In this document: in pieces, positions 8,289 through 17,860 of the stretch
Layout: each line of letters begins with the position of its first letter
How positions within the stretch are numbered: the first letter of the stretch is position 1
Assembly: GCA_029263395.1 (NCBI GenBank)
Contig: JAJCXO010000229.1
Location: 1 to 64,000 of the forward strand
Direction of reading: 5' to 3'
Origin: Acidobacteriota bacterium
GTDB lineage: Bacteria; Acidobacteriota; Thermoanaerobaculia; Multivoradales; J023
DNA: 64,000 nucleotides
The notes under the pieces: generated by a model
What the model saw: the letters and a program-made list of their open reading frames with translations, nothing else
What the model was told of the DNA's origin: nothing
Databases searched by the model: none
Translations under genes and position numbers: made by a program

Positions 8289-9716
8289 ATGTTTTCCGTT
8301 CTGTTTAGAAACCTTTTCTGCTACCGCCCTTGCGCCAGCCTCTGTCTTGTCCTCATGGTCCTCTCAACCTTGTTCCTACCCACACCGGCTGCTGCCAATT
8401 GCCTACACATCAGACCACCGTACGGAGAGCAGGGTGACGTCGACCCGGGAGACGGCCTCGTACTGCGGATCGCGCCGGACCGCGAAGATCTGTGGGTGAC
8501 CGTCCAGTGGTCACTTGCGGCTCGCCGTCTAGCAACCTTCGTACTGTCGACTCCAACGGGGGAAGAGCTCATGTCGTGGATGGTCCCTAGAACCCCCGGC
8601 GAGGTCTCTGAACATCGGCTATCTAAAGCCCTGAGTCAGATCACCAACTTGGGCTTCCAATACCGGCTCCATCTCGCAAACCCGGACGGCACCACCTCGG
8701 GCGTCAGCTTCAGAGTTGCTGCCGACTGCCCGCCAGACGGACTCTGCACTTATCAGTTGTTACCTGGACTGGAGGGCAGCTTGACCGTCTCCCACGCCTT
8801 GTGGAGTGCTCTCGACGAAGCTAGAGTCGCCGGCTCGACAGATCTCCTCGCAGACGTTCAGGCACAACATCCAGAGCTCGCGCCGGAGGTCCCAGGTTTC
8901 GGTTGGCAGCTTCAGACCGCTGAGCCAGTAGCTAATGCAGACTGCCGCTGTCGGTGGCTGACCGTCGAAGGTTTGGCCCCCAAGAAGCCCCTCGAGATCG
9001 GCAACCTGAACACCACGCCACCCTTGCAGGACTATGGCGAAAACCTCGAGGGCGCCGCTTTTTACGGTTTGCTGCAAGGTACCGCTGGCACGGTCACGAT
9101 GTCCCGCCCGCAGCTTGTCGGTCAGACAACGTTTGGGCTCCAGCTACTGTGCACCCGTGACCTGGGCGAAAGCGCCGCTCGCTTCCCAACCTCCTGGCCT
9201 TCGCTACCTGAGCTCGAGATAGCTCAGCGTCAACTAGAAACCTGCCCCGCTCCCTGTACGCCGATGATCGAGTACACCTCCACGGTGTGGGGCTGCGCTC
9301 AAGCCACCGCTACCAGCCGCAATGGCAACGATGCCGAAGCTGCCGCTGAAATCGACGTCTCTCTGGCCCTGGGCTCTCAGTCTCTAATCGCCTGGGCGGC
9401 CCTGGTCGAAGCTGACGTTGCGAGCGGCCAAACCGTACGCGACCTCGAAAGCCTGTGGAAACAGTCTTCGGCCGAGCTCTACACGGAAGGTGCCGTTGCG
9501 ACAATGGTTGCAGGAGGTGAACAGTCGATCGCGGTCGAGGCTCTCGGTGGCGCCCGCACGAGCTACGCCCTGACCTCGATGTCGACCAAGTACAAGATGA
9601 AATTTGTAGGGTCAGCCAGCTGCGAAGGTATACCGCAGGATGAAGCCTCGGTCGGCAACCTGCATGACGGAACCCATGAAGGTGGCGTTGCCATCGAGCA
9701 ATGGGAGGATCCCTGA
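8289..9716 (+). CDS. Secreted Cys-motif protein A (module A), family unknown
   Basis: A 475-residue exported protein. The ATG at 8289 is chosen because GAGGAG lies six bases upstream and it opens a signal peptide (hydrophobic core about 17-32, cut after PTPAAA). It shares a Cys pattern with the protein at 19554: CPPDGLC about residue 147, CRCRW about 220, LQLLC about 285, CPAPC about 318. Between them are beta-rich segments resembling Ig-like folds (WVTVQWSLAARRLATFVLST). It ends two bases from the convergent kinase stop. No known family recognised. The shared neighbourhood suggests a periplasmic or surface partner of the kinase-sigma pair. Confidence 0.8.
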   Translation: MFSVLFRNLFCYRPCASLCLVLMVLSTLFLPTPAAANCLHIRPPYGEQGDVDPGDGLVLRIAPDREDLWVTVQWSLAARRLATFVLSTPTGEELMSWMVPRTPGEVSEHRLSKALSQITNLGFQYRLHLANPDGTTSGVSFRVAADCPPDGLCTYQLLPGLEGSLTVSHALWSALDEARVAGSTDLLADVQAQHPELAPEVPGFGWQLQTAEPVANADCRCRWLTVEGLAPKKPLEIGNLNTTPPLQDYGENLEGAAFYGLLQGTAGTVTMSRPQLVGQTTFGLQLLCTRDLGESAARFPTSWPSLPELEIAQRQLETCPAPCTPMIEYTSTVWGCAQATATSRNGNDAEAAAEIDVSLALGSQSLIAWAALVEADVASGQTVRDLESLWKQSSAELYTEGAVATMVAGGEQSIAVEALGGARTSYALTSMSTKYKMKFVGSASCEGIPQDEASVGNLHDGTHEGGVAIEQWEDP

Positions 9717-9718
9717 AA

Positions 9719-12340
9719 TCACGGGCAGGCGGCGTTCACGGTCACTTGCCGCGGTGCCAAGGACGGACTCTCAGCCAAACCGGGATAAAGCTCCAACGCT
9801 TCGCCCAAAACACGCCGCGCCGGACCGCAGTCGTTCAGGCGGGCGTGCTGCTCAGCCAGCAGCGTCAATGGGTACGCGAGCCTTTCTGGCGGCATGCCCT
9901 GAATAGTGCGCTGTGATTGGATCTGCTGCTCAAGCACCTCGATCGCTTGCCGGTGACGTTGACGTTTGGCCAAGATCCGAGCGACGGCATAACGGGTCAT
10001 CGCAACCGATGGATTGGACTCACCGAGGGTGCTCAACTCGAGATCCAAGGCTCGCCGAATAAAGGTCTCCGCCTCGCCGAGACGCCCCTGCCCTTCGAGG
10101 TTGTGGCTCAGAGCCCGTAATTCTCGCCCGACCTCGACCGGGTCATCTTGCTGGACTTCCTCCGCCATGCTCAATGCCTGGCGGAAATAGGCTTCAGCCT
10201 CGACTCGGCGACCCTGCTTACCTATCGCAATCGCCACATTGTGAAGTGTCTTCACCAAATCACGATGCGGCCCACGGTAGAGTTTTCGTCGCAGCTCCAA
10301 AACCTCGAGTCCAAGCATCTCCGCCTCAGCGGACCGATCTTGTTTCTGGGTAATTGCCGCTAGATTGTGCAGCGTCTCGGCGACCGCTGGGTGATTGTTG
10401 CCTAGGTTGAGCCGCCGAATGGCCAGGGCCTCGCGAAAGAGAGCCTCGGCGGCCGGATATTGGTCGCGATAGAACAACACCTCCGCTAGATCGTTGGCAC
10501 TTTCCGCGGTGTCGACATGCGATCGTCCGAGCTGCTCGCGACGGACTTCGAGGGCTCGGCGAAACAGGTCTTCCGCCTCCTGCCAGTCTCCACGGGAGAA
10601 ATGCACTTTGGCCAATCCATGGCGAGCTGCTGCGGTCTCGACATGCGGCTCGCCATAAAGATCGCGATTGCGCTCGAGGGTTTGCTGAGCCAGCTCCAGG
10701 GCTTCGTCAAAACGTCGCTCGTCGCGGCGGACACCGGCAAGCTCAAAGAGACCACGGGCAACCTCTGCGCTGTCTGAGCCGAAAGCCTCGCGCCGCAATT
10801 CGAGCGCGTTCTCCAACAACCGGCCAGCCGGCGCATAAAGTCCCAGCGCCTGGTGGACGAGGCCGAGGGTCGAGAGTAGTCGCGCCGCAACCGCTGGTCG
10901 ATTGCCGAGTTCCTTCGGAACCCGGTCCGTGGCGCGGTCGAGGACCTCGCGCACCGTGATGCTGTTGCCGCGAGCTTCCCCTGGATCCGCCAGCTCGAAC
11001 ATGCCGACATTGAAGTTCACCACTTCCTCGAGCTCCTGGAGATGCTGTTCGGCACGACGGCGTTCACCGTCGGCAATCTGCAGCGCCCGGAAGGTGCCTC
11101 CAAAACCGCTGAGCAACGACACCAGGACCAAAGACGCCGCTACTACCGCGATGCGGTTTCGGCGGGCAAACTTCCGCAACCGATACAACGCAGTATCCGG
11201 GCGGGCCATCAGGGGGCGCGACTCGAGATAACGGCGGATGTCATCTTCCAAAGCCTGCGCTGATGGATACCGCCGCTCAGGCTCTTTGTGCATGGCGACA
11301 CGCACGATAGTTCCGAGGTCGCCAGCCAGCCGGTTGCGCAGGCGCGACGGTGACTCACATCGCGCCGCGGCAATCTCCTCGACTGAGGGTTCTCCGACTG
11401 CCGGAATCGACAAACGATCAGCGAGTGTCGGCGGCTCGACTTCACAAACCAGCCGTTCGACTTCACGCTGGCTGCGGGTCTCGAAGCGGAACGCTCGACG
11501 ACCACATAACAACTCATACAGCAGCACACCGAGGGCATACACGTCGGCTGCGGTAGTCAACGGCTCACCGCGCACCTGTTCGGGGCTGGCAAACTCCGGC
11601 GTCATCCAACGCATCCCGGTAACCGTCCGGACTTCGGTCTGATCAACCGGTGTCGGCCCGAGTAACTTGGCGATGCCGAAGTCGAGCAGCTTCGGGTCCC
11701 CTCCCTTGGTTACCAAGATGTTGGAGGGTTTGAGATCACGGTGGATCACCAAACTGCGATGGGCAGCGTGGACGGCAGCACAGACCTTGCGGAACAACTC
11801 CAACCGCTGCCTGAGATCGAGCTGGTGACGATCACAATGGCTGTCGATCGCTTCGCCGTCGATCGCTTCCATGACAACGTAAGGCAGGCCATCGTCAGTT
11901 GAGCCACCATCGATCAGGCGGGCGATGTTCGGATGGTCCAGGCCGGCGAGGATCTGCCGCTCGAGCCGCAGCCGACGCAAAATTTCGGTGGTATCCATGC
12001 CGCGCTTGACGACCTTGATCGCAACCCGCACCCGCACCTGTGACTCGGCGCGCTCTGCCAGATACACCGTGGCCAGCCCGCCGTCGCCGAGGCGCTTCAG
12101 GACACGGTAAGGGCCAATCGCTTGCGGTATCGGCTCGTTGACCGCCAGCTTCAACGCTCCGGTCACCGCACGGTCCAGCTGCTCGTCCGCATCTTCACTG
12201 GCAGCCAACAGAGTGACTACTTCGCGCCGGATTTCAGGGTCGTCGCAAGCGGTTTCGAGAAAGGCCGCATAGTCGACGGGAGGCCGCTCCAACGCGGCAT
12301 GAAACAGCAACTCGACCTGTCGCCAACGCTCCGCGTCCAA
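9719..12340 (-). CDS. Membrane Ser/Thr protein kinase with periplasmic TPR domain (module A)
   Basis: An 873-residue PknB-type kinase. The cytoplasmic catalytic domain (about 75-375) has glycine loop GDGGLATV (85-92), VAIK Lys109, HRDLKPSN (200-207) and DFG (220-222), so it should be active. One transmembrane helix (about 397-415) follows, then a coiled linker and kinesin-light-chain-like TPR repeats of about 42 residues (about 490-850; AEDLFRRALEVRREQLG). The TPR part is predicted to be outside. The N-terminal RWRQVELLF segment is shared with the kinase at 20833. It starts with TTG one base after the sigma-factor stop, so the two are co-transcribed and coupled. Confidence 0.92.
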   Translation of the reverse strand: MDAERWRQVELLFHAALERPPVDYAAFLETACDDPEIRREVVTLLAASEDADEQLDRAVTGALKLAVNEPIPQAIGPYRVLKRLGDGGLATVYLAERAESQVRVRVAIKVVKRGMDTTEILRRLRLERQILAGLDHPNIARLIDGGSTDDGLPYVVMEAIDGEAIDSHCDRHQLDLRQRLELFRKVCAAVHAAHRSLVIHRDLKPSNILVTKGGDPKLLDFGIAKLLGPTPVDQTEVRTVTGMRWMTPEFASPEQVRGEPLTTAADVYALGVLLYELLCGRRAFRFETRSQREVERLVCEVEPPTLADRLSIPAVGEPSVEEIAAARCESPSRLRNRLAGDLGTIVRVAMHKEPERRYPSAQALEDDIRRYLESRPLMARPDTALYRLRKFARRNRIAVVAASLVLVSLLSGFGGTFRALQIADGERRRAEQHLQELEEVVNFNVGMFELADPGEARGNSITVREVLDRATDRVPKELGNRPAVAARLLSTLGLVHQALGLYAPAGRLLENALELRREAFGSDSAEVARGLFELAGVRRDERRFDEALELAQQTLERNRDLYGEPHVETAAARHGLAKVHFSRGDWQEAEDLFRRALEVRREQLGRSHVDTAESANDLAEVLFYRDQYPAAEALFREALAIRRLNLGNNHPAVAETLHNLAAITQKQDRSAEAEMLGLEVLELRRKLYRGPHRDLVKTLHNVAIAIGKQGRRVEAEAYFRQALSMAEEVQQDDPVEVGRELRALSHNLEGQGRLGEAETFIRRALDLELSTLGESNPSVAMTRYAVARILAKRQRHRQAIEVLEQQIQSQRTIQGMPPERLAYPLTLLAEQHARLNDCGPARRVLGEALELYPGLAESPSLAPRQVTVNAACP

Positions 12341-12341
12341 G

Positions 12342-12929
12342 TCAGCTGGCTCCAGCCGACAGACGACGGGCCAGCCAGGCCTTGGCCATCTTCAAGTCGC
12401 GCTCGACGGTAGCGTGCGAAACCTTGAGCACTTCTCCAGCTTCTTGAATCGTCAACCCACCGAACAGTCGCAGCTCCACCACCCGTGCCTTCCTTGGGTC
12501 GAATCCCGCCAGCTCTTCGAGCGCTAGATCCAGCGCAACGATGTCGCCACCCGCAACAAGGTCGCCACCCGCCGCAATCGCTGGCACCAACTCCTCGTCG
12601 AGAGACAACACCACCGCGTCTCCACCCCGCTTGGCAGCGTTGTGCTCCCGGGCCAAGTCGACCAGCACTCGACGCATCAAGCGAGCCGCCATCGCGAAGA
12701 AATGCACACGATCTTGGAAGCCTAATTCCAGCTCGACCATCCGCATGTAGGCTTCGTGCACCAGGGCTGTGGTCTGCAGCAGATGCCCAGCTCGTTCGCC
12801 ACGCATGTGGCGACGGGCCAAACGCCGTAACTCCTGATAGACCATCGGCGTCAAACGTTCGAGGGCAGCAGGATCCCCTTCTCGCCAGGCATGTAGGAGG
12901 CGAGTTACGTCGGAAGCAGGTTCAGCCAT
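12342..12929 (-). CDS. ECF sigma factor, STPK-associated type (module A)
   Basis: A 195-residue ECF-like sigma factor of the type often annotated TIGR02999 and linked to Ser/Thr kinases. Sigma2 covers about 5-95 (YQELRRLARRHM, then HFFAMAARLMRRVLVDLAR) and sigma4 about 135-190 (VVELRLFGGLTIQEAGEVL, SHATVERDLKMAKAWL). The usual acidic stretch before LVQE is replaced by LQTTALVHEAY (Thr53/Thr54). In the related EcfP-PknT system a Thr in this segment is phosphorylated to activate the sigma factor. No anti-sigma gene is adjacent; the downstream kinase is the likely regulator. An 18-bp tandem duplication lies at 12543-12578. Confidence 0.9.
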   Translation of the reverse strand: MAEPASDVTRLLHAWREGDPAALERLTPMVYQELRRLARRHMRGERAGHLLQTTALVHEAYMRMVELELGFQDRVHFFAMAARLMRRVLVDLAREHNAAKRGGDAVVLSLDEELVPAIAAGGDLVAGGDIVALDLALEELAGFDPRKARVVELRLFGGLTIQEAGEVLKVSHATVERDLKMAKAWLARRLSAGAS

Positions 12930-13055
12930 GGTTTGATTTTGTCACAATCACATGTTGGACGCGGGCAATCTTACTCCGAACGATCAAACGTTTAGTCGAC
13001 ACTGGCAAACAGAATACAATCGGACTTCGAGAACCGGCGAGTTTCTGGGAGAGTC

Positions 13056-13454
13056 ATGATGCCACGCATCCTCGTAATCGACGACGACGAGAATGTTCAA
13101 GACATCCTCAGTCGTATGCTGACCAAGAGGGGTTACGAAGTCCTCGTCGCCAACAATGGCAACGAGGGGATTCAGCGTTTTCGCCAAGAGTCCAACCTGG
13201 ACAACCCGGTGGATCTTGTTGTCACCGATCTCTTGATGCCGGAGAAAGAAGGGCTCGAGACGATCTTGGAGCTACGACGAGAATTTGCTGGTATCAAAAT
13301 CATCGTCATGTCCGGCGGCGGAGGCTTCGGAGAGCCTGGCAATATGTTGCACGCCGCCCGCAAGCTCGGTGCCCAATACAGCTTTCAGAAGCCCATTCCC
13401 CGAAGCGATTTTCTGGCTGCGGTCAAGACATTGGTAGGGTCAGGATCTCTGTGA
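13056..13454 (+). CDS. Single-domain response regulator (CheY-like receiver)
   Basis: A 132-residue stand-alone receiver domain. Acidic pocket DDDE at 9-12, phosphoacceptor Asp58 (VVTDLLMP), Ser86 in place of the usual Thr/Ser switch (MSGGG), and Lys112 (FQKPIP) are present. There is no output domain. A GGGAGAG ribosome binding site precedes paired ATG codons (13056 and 13059); either may be used. No partner kinase is adjacent; the upstream sigma-kinase module is divergent. The gene is followed by a permease in the same direction. Confidence 0.9.
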   Translation: MMPRILVIDDDENVQDILSRMLTKRGYEVLVANNGNEGIQRFRQESNLDNPVDLVVTDLLMPEKEGLETILELRREFAGIKIIVMSGGGGFGEPGNMLHAARKLGAQYSFQKPIPRSDFLAAVKTLVGSGSL

Positions 13455-13493
13455 TGAACTCGGATAAGGTTATGATCAATCTTGTGGTCCAGA

Positions 13494-14663
13494 ATGGATC
13501 CCAGAACAGAACAAGATGGCAGTCGAGAAGATGGCAGACGGAAAAATAGCAGTCGAGAGCGCCCCTTGAAGCCCCCAGCACCATCTGGCCCAGTCACGAT
13601 AGCGATTGTGATCTTGGCTATTGTGGCGGTTTTGTTCGCCATGCGGGAAGCTCAGACGATCGTCATTCCGACGCTATTCGCGGTGTTCATCGCAGTCGTT
13701 GCCGATTCGCCGGTGTCCTGGTTGCAGCGTAAGGGTCTTCATCGCATCTTGGCTATCGTGACTGTAATCACGGGCATCGTGCTGATGATGATGGCGTTTG
13801 GCGCTCTTGCTGGCTCCTCGATTCAGGAGCTTTCGGACCGCGCTCCAACCTATCAAGAACGGCTTCGCCAATGGCTGGACCAGACGGTTGGTCTCAACAG
13901 CGGCTCGCCCGTTCGGGTCGACACGTCCAGCTTCCTAGGCGATGTGTCGGCGGATGAGGCATGGGGACTTGCGGCTGGGCTGTTGAACGGGGTCAGCAAC
14001 GTCTTTCGTCGCGCCTTCCTCATTCTGTTCCTGGTGATTTTCATTCTCTTCGAAATCCCTAGTCTGGGCTCCAAGCTCGAGTATCTGGGAGGCTCGACCA
14101 GCGGTACCTGGAAGTCGATTGCAGAGAGTGTTCGCAGATACCTGGCGATCAAATCGATGACCAGTCTGGTCACCGGCTTGTTGGTCGGAACCTTCCTGGT
14201 GCTCATGGAGATCGATTTCGCCGTCCTGTGGGGACTACTGGCGTTCCTGCTCAATTACATCCCGAACATCGGCTCACTGATCGCCTCGGTGCCTGCCGTA
14301 CTGCTGGCGTTGTTGCAGCAAGGGCCGGGGTGGGCGTTGCTGGTTGCCGCGGGTTATCTGGCGATCAACGTTTCGATCGGCAACTTACTCGAGCCTCGCA
14401 TCATGGGCGAAGGCCTCGGGCTGTCGACCTTAGTCGTCTTCCTGTCGTTGATCCTGTGGGGCTGGCTCCTCGGTCCCGTCGGTATGTTGATCTCCGTACC
14501 CTTGACCGCCTCAATGAAGATCGCCCTGCAAGCCTACGAGTCCACCCGACCGATCGCGGTGCTGATGGGGGCTACCAGCAGCTTCGGGCCGTCACTCAAG
14601 ACGGCTCCAGTAGAGTCGACCCGATCGAGCCAGTCCCTGGCTACCGGCGCCGAATCAAGCTAG
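13494..14663 (+). CDS. AI-2E family (PerM/YdiK-type) membrane permease
   Basis: A 389-residue polytopic membrane protein of the AI-2E transporter (UPF0118) family, whose members export small molecules or ions; some act as Na+(Li+)/H+ antiporters. Hydrophobic segments start after a charged 25-residue N-terminal tail. The family signature is seen near the middle: VLWGLLAFLLNYIPNIGSLIASVPAVLLALLQ (shown as adjoining blocks VLWGLLAFLLNYIPNIG and SLIASVPAVLL), then LEPRIMGEGLGLSTLVVFLSL. I prefer the ATG at 13494; a TTG four codons upstream is an alternative. The C-terminal tail is Ser-rich. The stop overlaps the convergent MFS gene by four bases. Confidence 0.85.
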   Translation: MDPRTEQDGSREDGRRKNSSRERPLKPPAPSGPVTIAIVILAIVAVLFAMREAQTIVIPTLFAVFIAVVADSPVSWLQRKGLHRILAIVTVITGIVLMMMAFGALAGSSIQELSDRAPTYQERLRQWLDQTVGLNSGSPVRVDTSSFLGDVSADEAWGLAAGLLNGVSNVFRRAFLILFLVIFILFEIPSLGSKLEYLGGSTSGTWKSIAESVRRYLAIKSMTSLVTGLLVGTFLVLMEIDFAVLWGLLAFLLNYIPNIGSLIASVPAVLLALLQQGPGWALLVAAGYLAINVSIGNLLEPRIMGEGLGLSTLVVFLSLILWGWLLGPVGMLISVPLTASMKIALQAYESTRPIAVLMGATSSFGPSLKTAPVESTRSSQSLATGAESS

Positions 14664-15985
14664 CTATCAGCCTCGATCCCGGACGGGAAAGCCAGGAAGT
14701 CGCGGACGTGTTTCCTGAACCCCAGGATCAGCGTCGCGAGGCCAATCGAGGCACCGCACAGGCCATACAACAAGGGCAGATTCTTGTCGGTGGCATCCCC
14801 TAGGACACCCCCCAAGGCGATCCCCAAGGGGGCAACGGCCATGGCGACTGTCGTCACCACCCCCATGACCCGGCCACGCAACTCTTTTTTGGCACTCATC
14901 TGGAAGGCGGTCACTAGGACGATGTTGAAGAAACCGATGACCAGCCCAATCAAAATTGTCAGTCCCAGGGCGACCCAGGTGCTACTGACCGAGCCCAGGC
15001 TCCCCATCAAAAAACCCATGAGCAGCAGCGCGGTGAGCAAAACATGGCTCTTGGGTTTTGGCGACAGCTTGATGCTGCCGGCCAGTATGTAACCCATCAG
15101 CGCCCCGAAGCCCCAACCAGCGAGCAGAAAACCATACCAATCCGGACCCTTGCCAAGGTTCTTGGAGACGAGAAAGGGCAGCAGAACAAACATCGGCATC
15201 GCAAAAAAATTGACCATCGCAGCCAGGAAAAGAAAGCTGCGCATACCAAGGTTGCCCCAAACGTACCGCAACCCTTCGATCAGATCTTGGCGGTACCCTG
15301 TTCGCTGCGACGGCTGGTCTCCGGCACTCTTTTTCGTCTGCGGAAGACTGATGAAACTTTCGCTCAGCGCGGACAACAAATATGTCACACCGTCGATCAC
15401 GAACAGGACGGGAGCCCCGAGAACTCCATAAAGCACGCCGCTCAAGCTGAAACCCAACAAACCTGAAACCTGGAGCGAGCTCTGGTCCAACGAGTTGGCG
15501 GCGGCCACTTTCTCGCGGGGTACCAGGTCGGGAATTGCTGCCATCGCTGCAGGCTGAAAAAAAGCTTGTAAAACGCCGAGAATAAACGCCATCGCAGCGA
15601 CACAATAGATCAGCACTTGTTGGTCTACGTTCGGCACAAAAAACGGCAGCGCAAGACCCAAAATCGACAACCCACTGAGGGTGTCGCAGGCGACCAATAT
15701 CCACTTACGAGAGACTCGGTCGGCGAGGGTGCCAGCCACCGGGCCCAGCACAATCCCTGGCAGACTACTGGCTAACATCAATCCAGCCATGATGCTGGCC
15801 GAGCCAGTCACCTCCATCGTCCAAGACATCATCGCGACGGCAAAAGCTTGGTTGCCTATTCGGCTGACCATCTGCCCTTGCCACAAGAGCACAAAGTTTC
15901 GATTCAGCAGGCGTCCAACCGGCTTGCGCTCTTCGTGTCCAATAGTCGTCGACTCGGACGATGTTTCGTCATCAACCATGCTCAA
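14660..15985 (-). CDS. MFS exporter (EntS/MFS_3-like)
   Basis: A 441-residue major facilitator with about twelve helices. The N-terminal half carries LLWQGQMVSRIGNQAFAVAM, the loop GTLADRVSRKWIL (MFS motif A between helices 2 and 3), and FFQPAAMAAIPDLVPREKVAAAN, typical of the EntS / macrolide-efflux MFS_3 group. Substrate cannot be told. The N-terminal 28 residues are hydrophilic. It shares the strand of the VOC gene upstream (36-base gap) but no functional link is evident. Confidence 0.88.
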   Translation of the reverse strand: MSMVDDETSSESTTIGHEERKPVGRLLNRNFVLLWQGQMVSRIGNQAFAVAMMSWTMEVTGSASIMAGLMLASSLPGIVLGPVAGTLADRVSRKWILVACDTLSGLSILGLALPFFVPNVDQQVLIYCVAAMAFILGVLQAFFQPAAMAAIPDLVPREKVAAANSLDQSSLQVSGLLGFSLSGVLYGVLGAPVLFVIDGVTYLLSALSESFISLPQTKKSAGDQPSQRTGYRQDLIEGLRYVWGNLGMRSFLFLAAMVNFFAMPMFVLLPFLVSKNLGKGPDWYGFLLAGWGFGALMGYILAGSIKLSPKPKSHVLLTALLLMGFLMGSLGSVSSTWVALGLTILIGLVIGFFNIVLVTAFQMSAKKELRGRVMGVVTTVAMAVAPLGIALGGVLGDATDKNLPLLYGLCGASIGLATLILGFRKHVRDFLAFPSGIEADS

Positions 15986-16021
15986 ACAGCTTCTAGCGGC
16001 TGCAGGTAGCCGCCCGCAACG

Positions 16022-16432
16022 TCATTCCGACAAACCGGTAGAAATCGAAATCTTGAAACCGTCCGGATCAACGACCGCGAAGTCTCGGGCTCCCCACGGT
16101 TGATCTGTTGGCTCTTGGTCCAACTCGCCACCGCGCACCTGAATGCTACGGGCCAACTCGTCGATGTCCTGGGCCGTCGTGCAATAGAGACGGAATCCGA
16201 CACCCTTGGAGCGGTCTCGCCCCTGTTGAAAATCGTCCTGGGCGAGCAAAAAACGCTGCTGACCAGCCTGAATGACAGCTCCGTGGAGGTTGCCTTCTCG
16301 GCGCATCTCCTCGACCACCAAAAAGCCGAGGACGTCGCGGTACCAGGCGAGGCTCTTCGTTAGATCGTTGGCGGTCAGAGCGGGCATCACCGACCGTAGG
16401 CGCAGCGTCTCAGGTTGATTCCTCTGTTCCAT
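16022..16432 (-). CDS. VOC-superfamily (glyoxalase/bleomycin-resistance-like) protein
   Basis: A 136-residue vicinal-oxygen-chelate fold protein. The pattern PALTANDLTKSLAWYRDVLGF at the N terminus and ARDFAVVDPDGFKISIS near the C terminus is characteristic. The start at 16432 is chosen over an upstream in-frame codon because AAGGAG lies eight bases before it and it begins at the domain boundary. Metal-ligand positions typical of glyoxalase I are not all clear, so a specific reaction cannot be assigned. Confidence 0.85.
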   Translation of the reverse strand: MEQRNQPETLRLRSVMPALTANDLTKSLAWYRDVLGFLVVEEMRREGNLHGAVIQAGQQRFLLAQDDFQQGRDRSKGVGFRLYCTTAQDIDELARSIQVRGGELDQEPTDQPWGARDFAVVDPDGFKISISTGLSE

Positions 16433-16582
16433 CACTTGGCTCCTTGCAGGTAAATCGGCTCCTGGGCAAATCGGTTCCTCGCGGGCACGGCGTCTTGAAG
16501 AGATATTGTAATGCCAGCCTAACATGCACTCGACCCGCCACAGGTGATGCCTGCTGGCCGTGCCTGATAGCTGACTACTGAC

Positions 16583-17860
16583 CTACTGTGCCGCCACTTC
16601 GTCGGGCTTTTCCCACAACCTACGAGCTACTGTTTCCCCCAACGCGGCGAAGAAAGGAGTGGCCACTTCTTCGTACTCGTACCGATCATCGTTCAAGATC
16701 TCGTTGTTGTTGGTGTAGATCACAGCAGCGAGGAAAAAAACGCGCCCCGTCTCGGTATCGGTGACATAGGCATTCTCGGTACTGAAACCGTAAGCCTGGC
16801 CGATTTTATTGTAGATCCTCAACCTTTCTTTCGGTATGACTCTCTCCAGTCCAGGCAGCAGGAACTTGACCCAGTCATCGGGATATTGAGCACGGTCATA
16901 AACCGGATTACTGGACTCCCTGGGATATTGCCGCATCGGCGGTAATAGCAGCGAACGCTGCCGATCATCGAGACGAAAACCAGGTCCTCCCGAATCGATA
17001 TCAGGGCGCACAGCTTTAGCTAGGGCGCGCTGCAAGTCCGCCAATGCCATCCGGTTCTTGCGCTGGAAGTCGAAAGGTTTCTCAACCATCTCACCGTGAC
17101 GCAGGAAGCCCCGACCCAGAGTCAACCCACCGACCGTCATCGGTGGTAGATCCAGCACAACGTTGCGAGCTGGAAGCTCGTGCTCAAAATCAGCCCCTTG
17201 GAACACGATGCGCGGCGTCCTCCGGTTCTCCGCCGCGGATCGAGCCTCTGACAAACGATGCACGATACGACTGGAGGCCAGACCGGCACGCAGCATCGAA
17301 CGCTGGATCCCGTCTGGGCCCACCAACTCGTAGAGGCGATTGAAAGCAACGTTATCCGATACCAAAAACAGCTTGCGCAGCTCATGTGCAACCGTGATCT
17401 GCCCAGTCTCGACGTTTGACGGATCGCGAGACTCCACCACCTCGTCGGCGAATAGCGGGTGGTAAACCAGAGGTGTCGTCTCGTCGAGTTTCAAGCCAGC
17501 GCTAGCCGCCAGTTCGGCAAGCCCTTCGAGGGCCGCGATCGCGGCACACAATTTGATACTACTCGCCGGATAAAAGTACTCCGCTTCGAGGCGAAAACCA
17601 TGTTGCACAAGCCGCGGGCGGCCTTCTGACGGCGACTCGATCAACCCGAGCACAACTTGCAACCGGTAACGTTTGGCATCCGCCACAATCGGTGACAACC
17701 GCTCGTCGCTCCGCAGAATGTCCTCGATCGATGGCATCGTCTTCATCAACTCCTCAGCCCAGGATCGCGACGCCGCAACCAGGGCCAACATCAAACCAGC
17801 CAGCACAACGGCTCGGCCAGTCATCGGGCGGCGGTGACGGATCACCGCACAGCCGCTCAC
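16583..17860 (-). CDS. Class A beta-lactamase-like serine hydrolase, exported
   Basis: A 425-residue exported protein with a penicillin-recognising serine hydrolase fold. The N terminus has a hydrophobic signal (about 15-34). Catalytic motifs: SxxK at Ser100-Lys103 (PASSIKL), SDN at 168-170 (LFLVSDNVAFNRLYE), and KIG near 355 in place of KTG. It is longer than true class A beta-lactamases (about 290 residues), with an insert between SDN and KIG. It may be a beta-lactamase-related cell-wall hydrolase. The GTG start overlaps the lysA stop by four bases (GTGA), so it is translated after lysA; an ATG at 17824 is the alternative. Confidence 0.82.
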   Translation of the reverse strand: MSGCAVIRHRRPMTGRAVVLAGLMLALVAASRSWAEELMKTMPSIEDILRSDERLSPIVADAKRYRLQVVLGLIESPSEGRPRLVQHGFRLEAEYFYPASSIKLCAAIAALEGLAELAASAGLKLDETTPLVYHPLFADEVVESRDPSNVETGQITVAHELRKLFLVSDNVAFNRLYELVGPDGIQRSMLRAGLASSRIVHRLSEARSAAENRRTPRIVFQGADFEHELPARNVVLDLPPMTVGGLTLGRGFLRHGEMVEKPFDFQRKNRMALADLQRALAKAVRPDIDSGGPGFRLDDRQRSLLLPPMRQYPRESSNPVYDRAQYPDDWVKFLLPGLERVIPKERLRIYNKIGQAYGFSTENAYVTDTETGRVFFLAAVIYTNNNEILNDDRYEYEEVATPFFAALGETVARRLWEKPDEVAAQ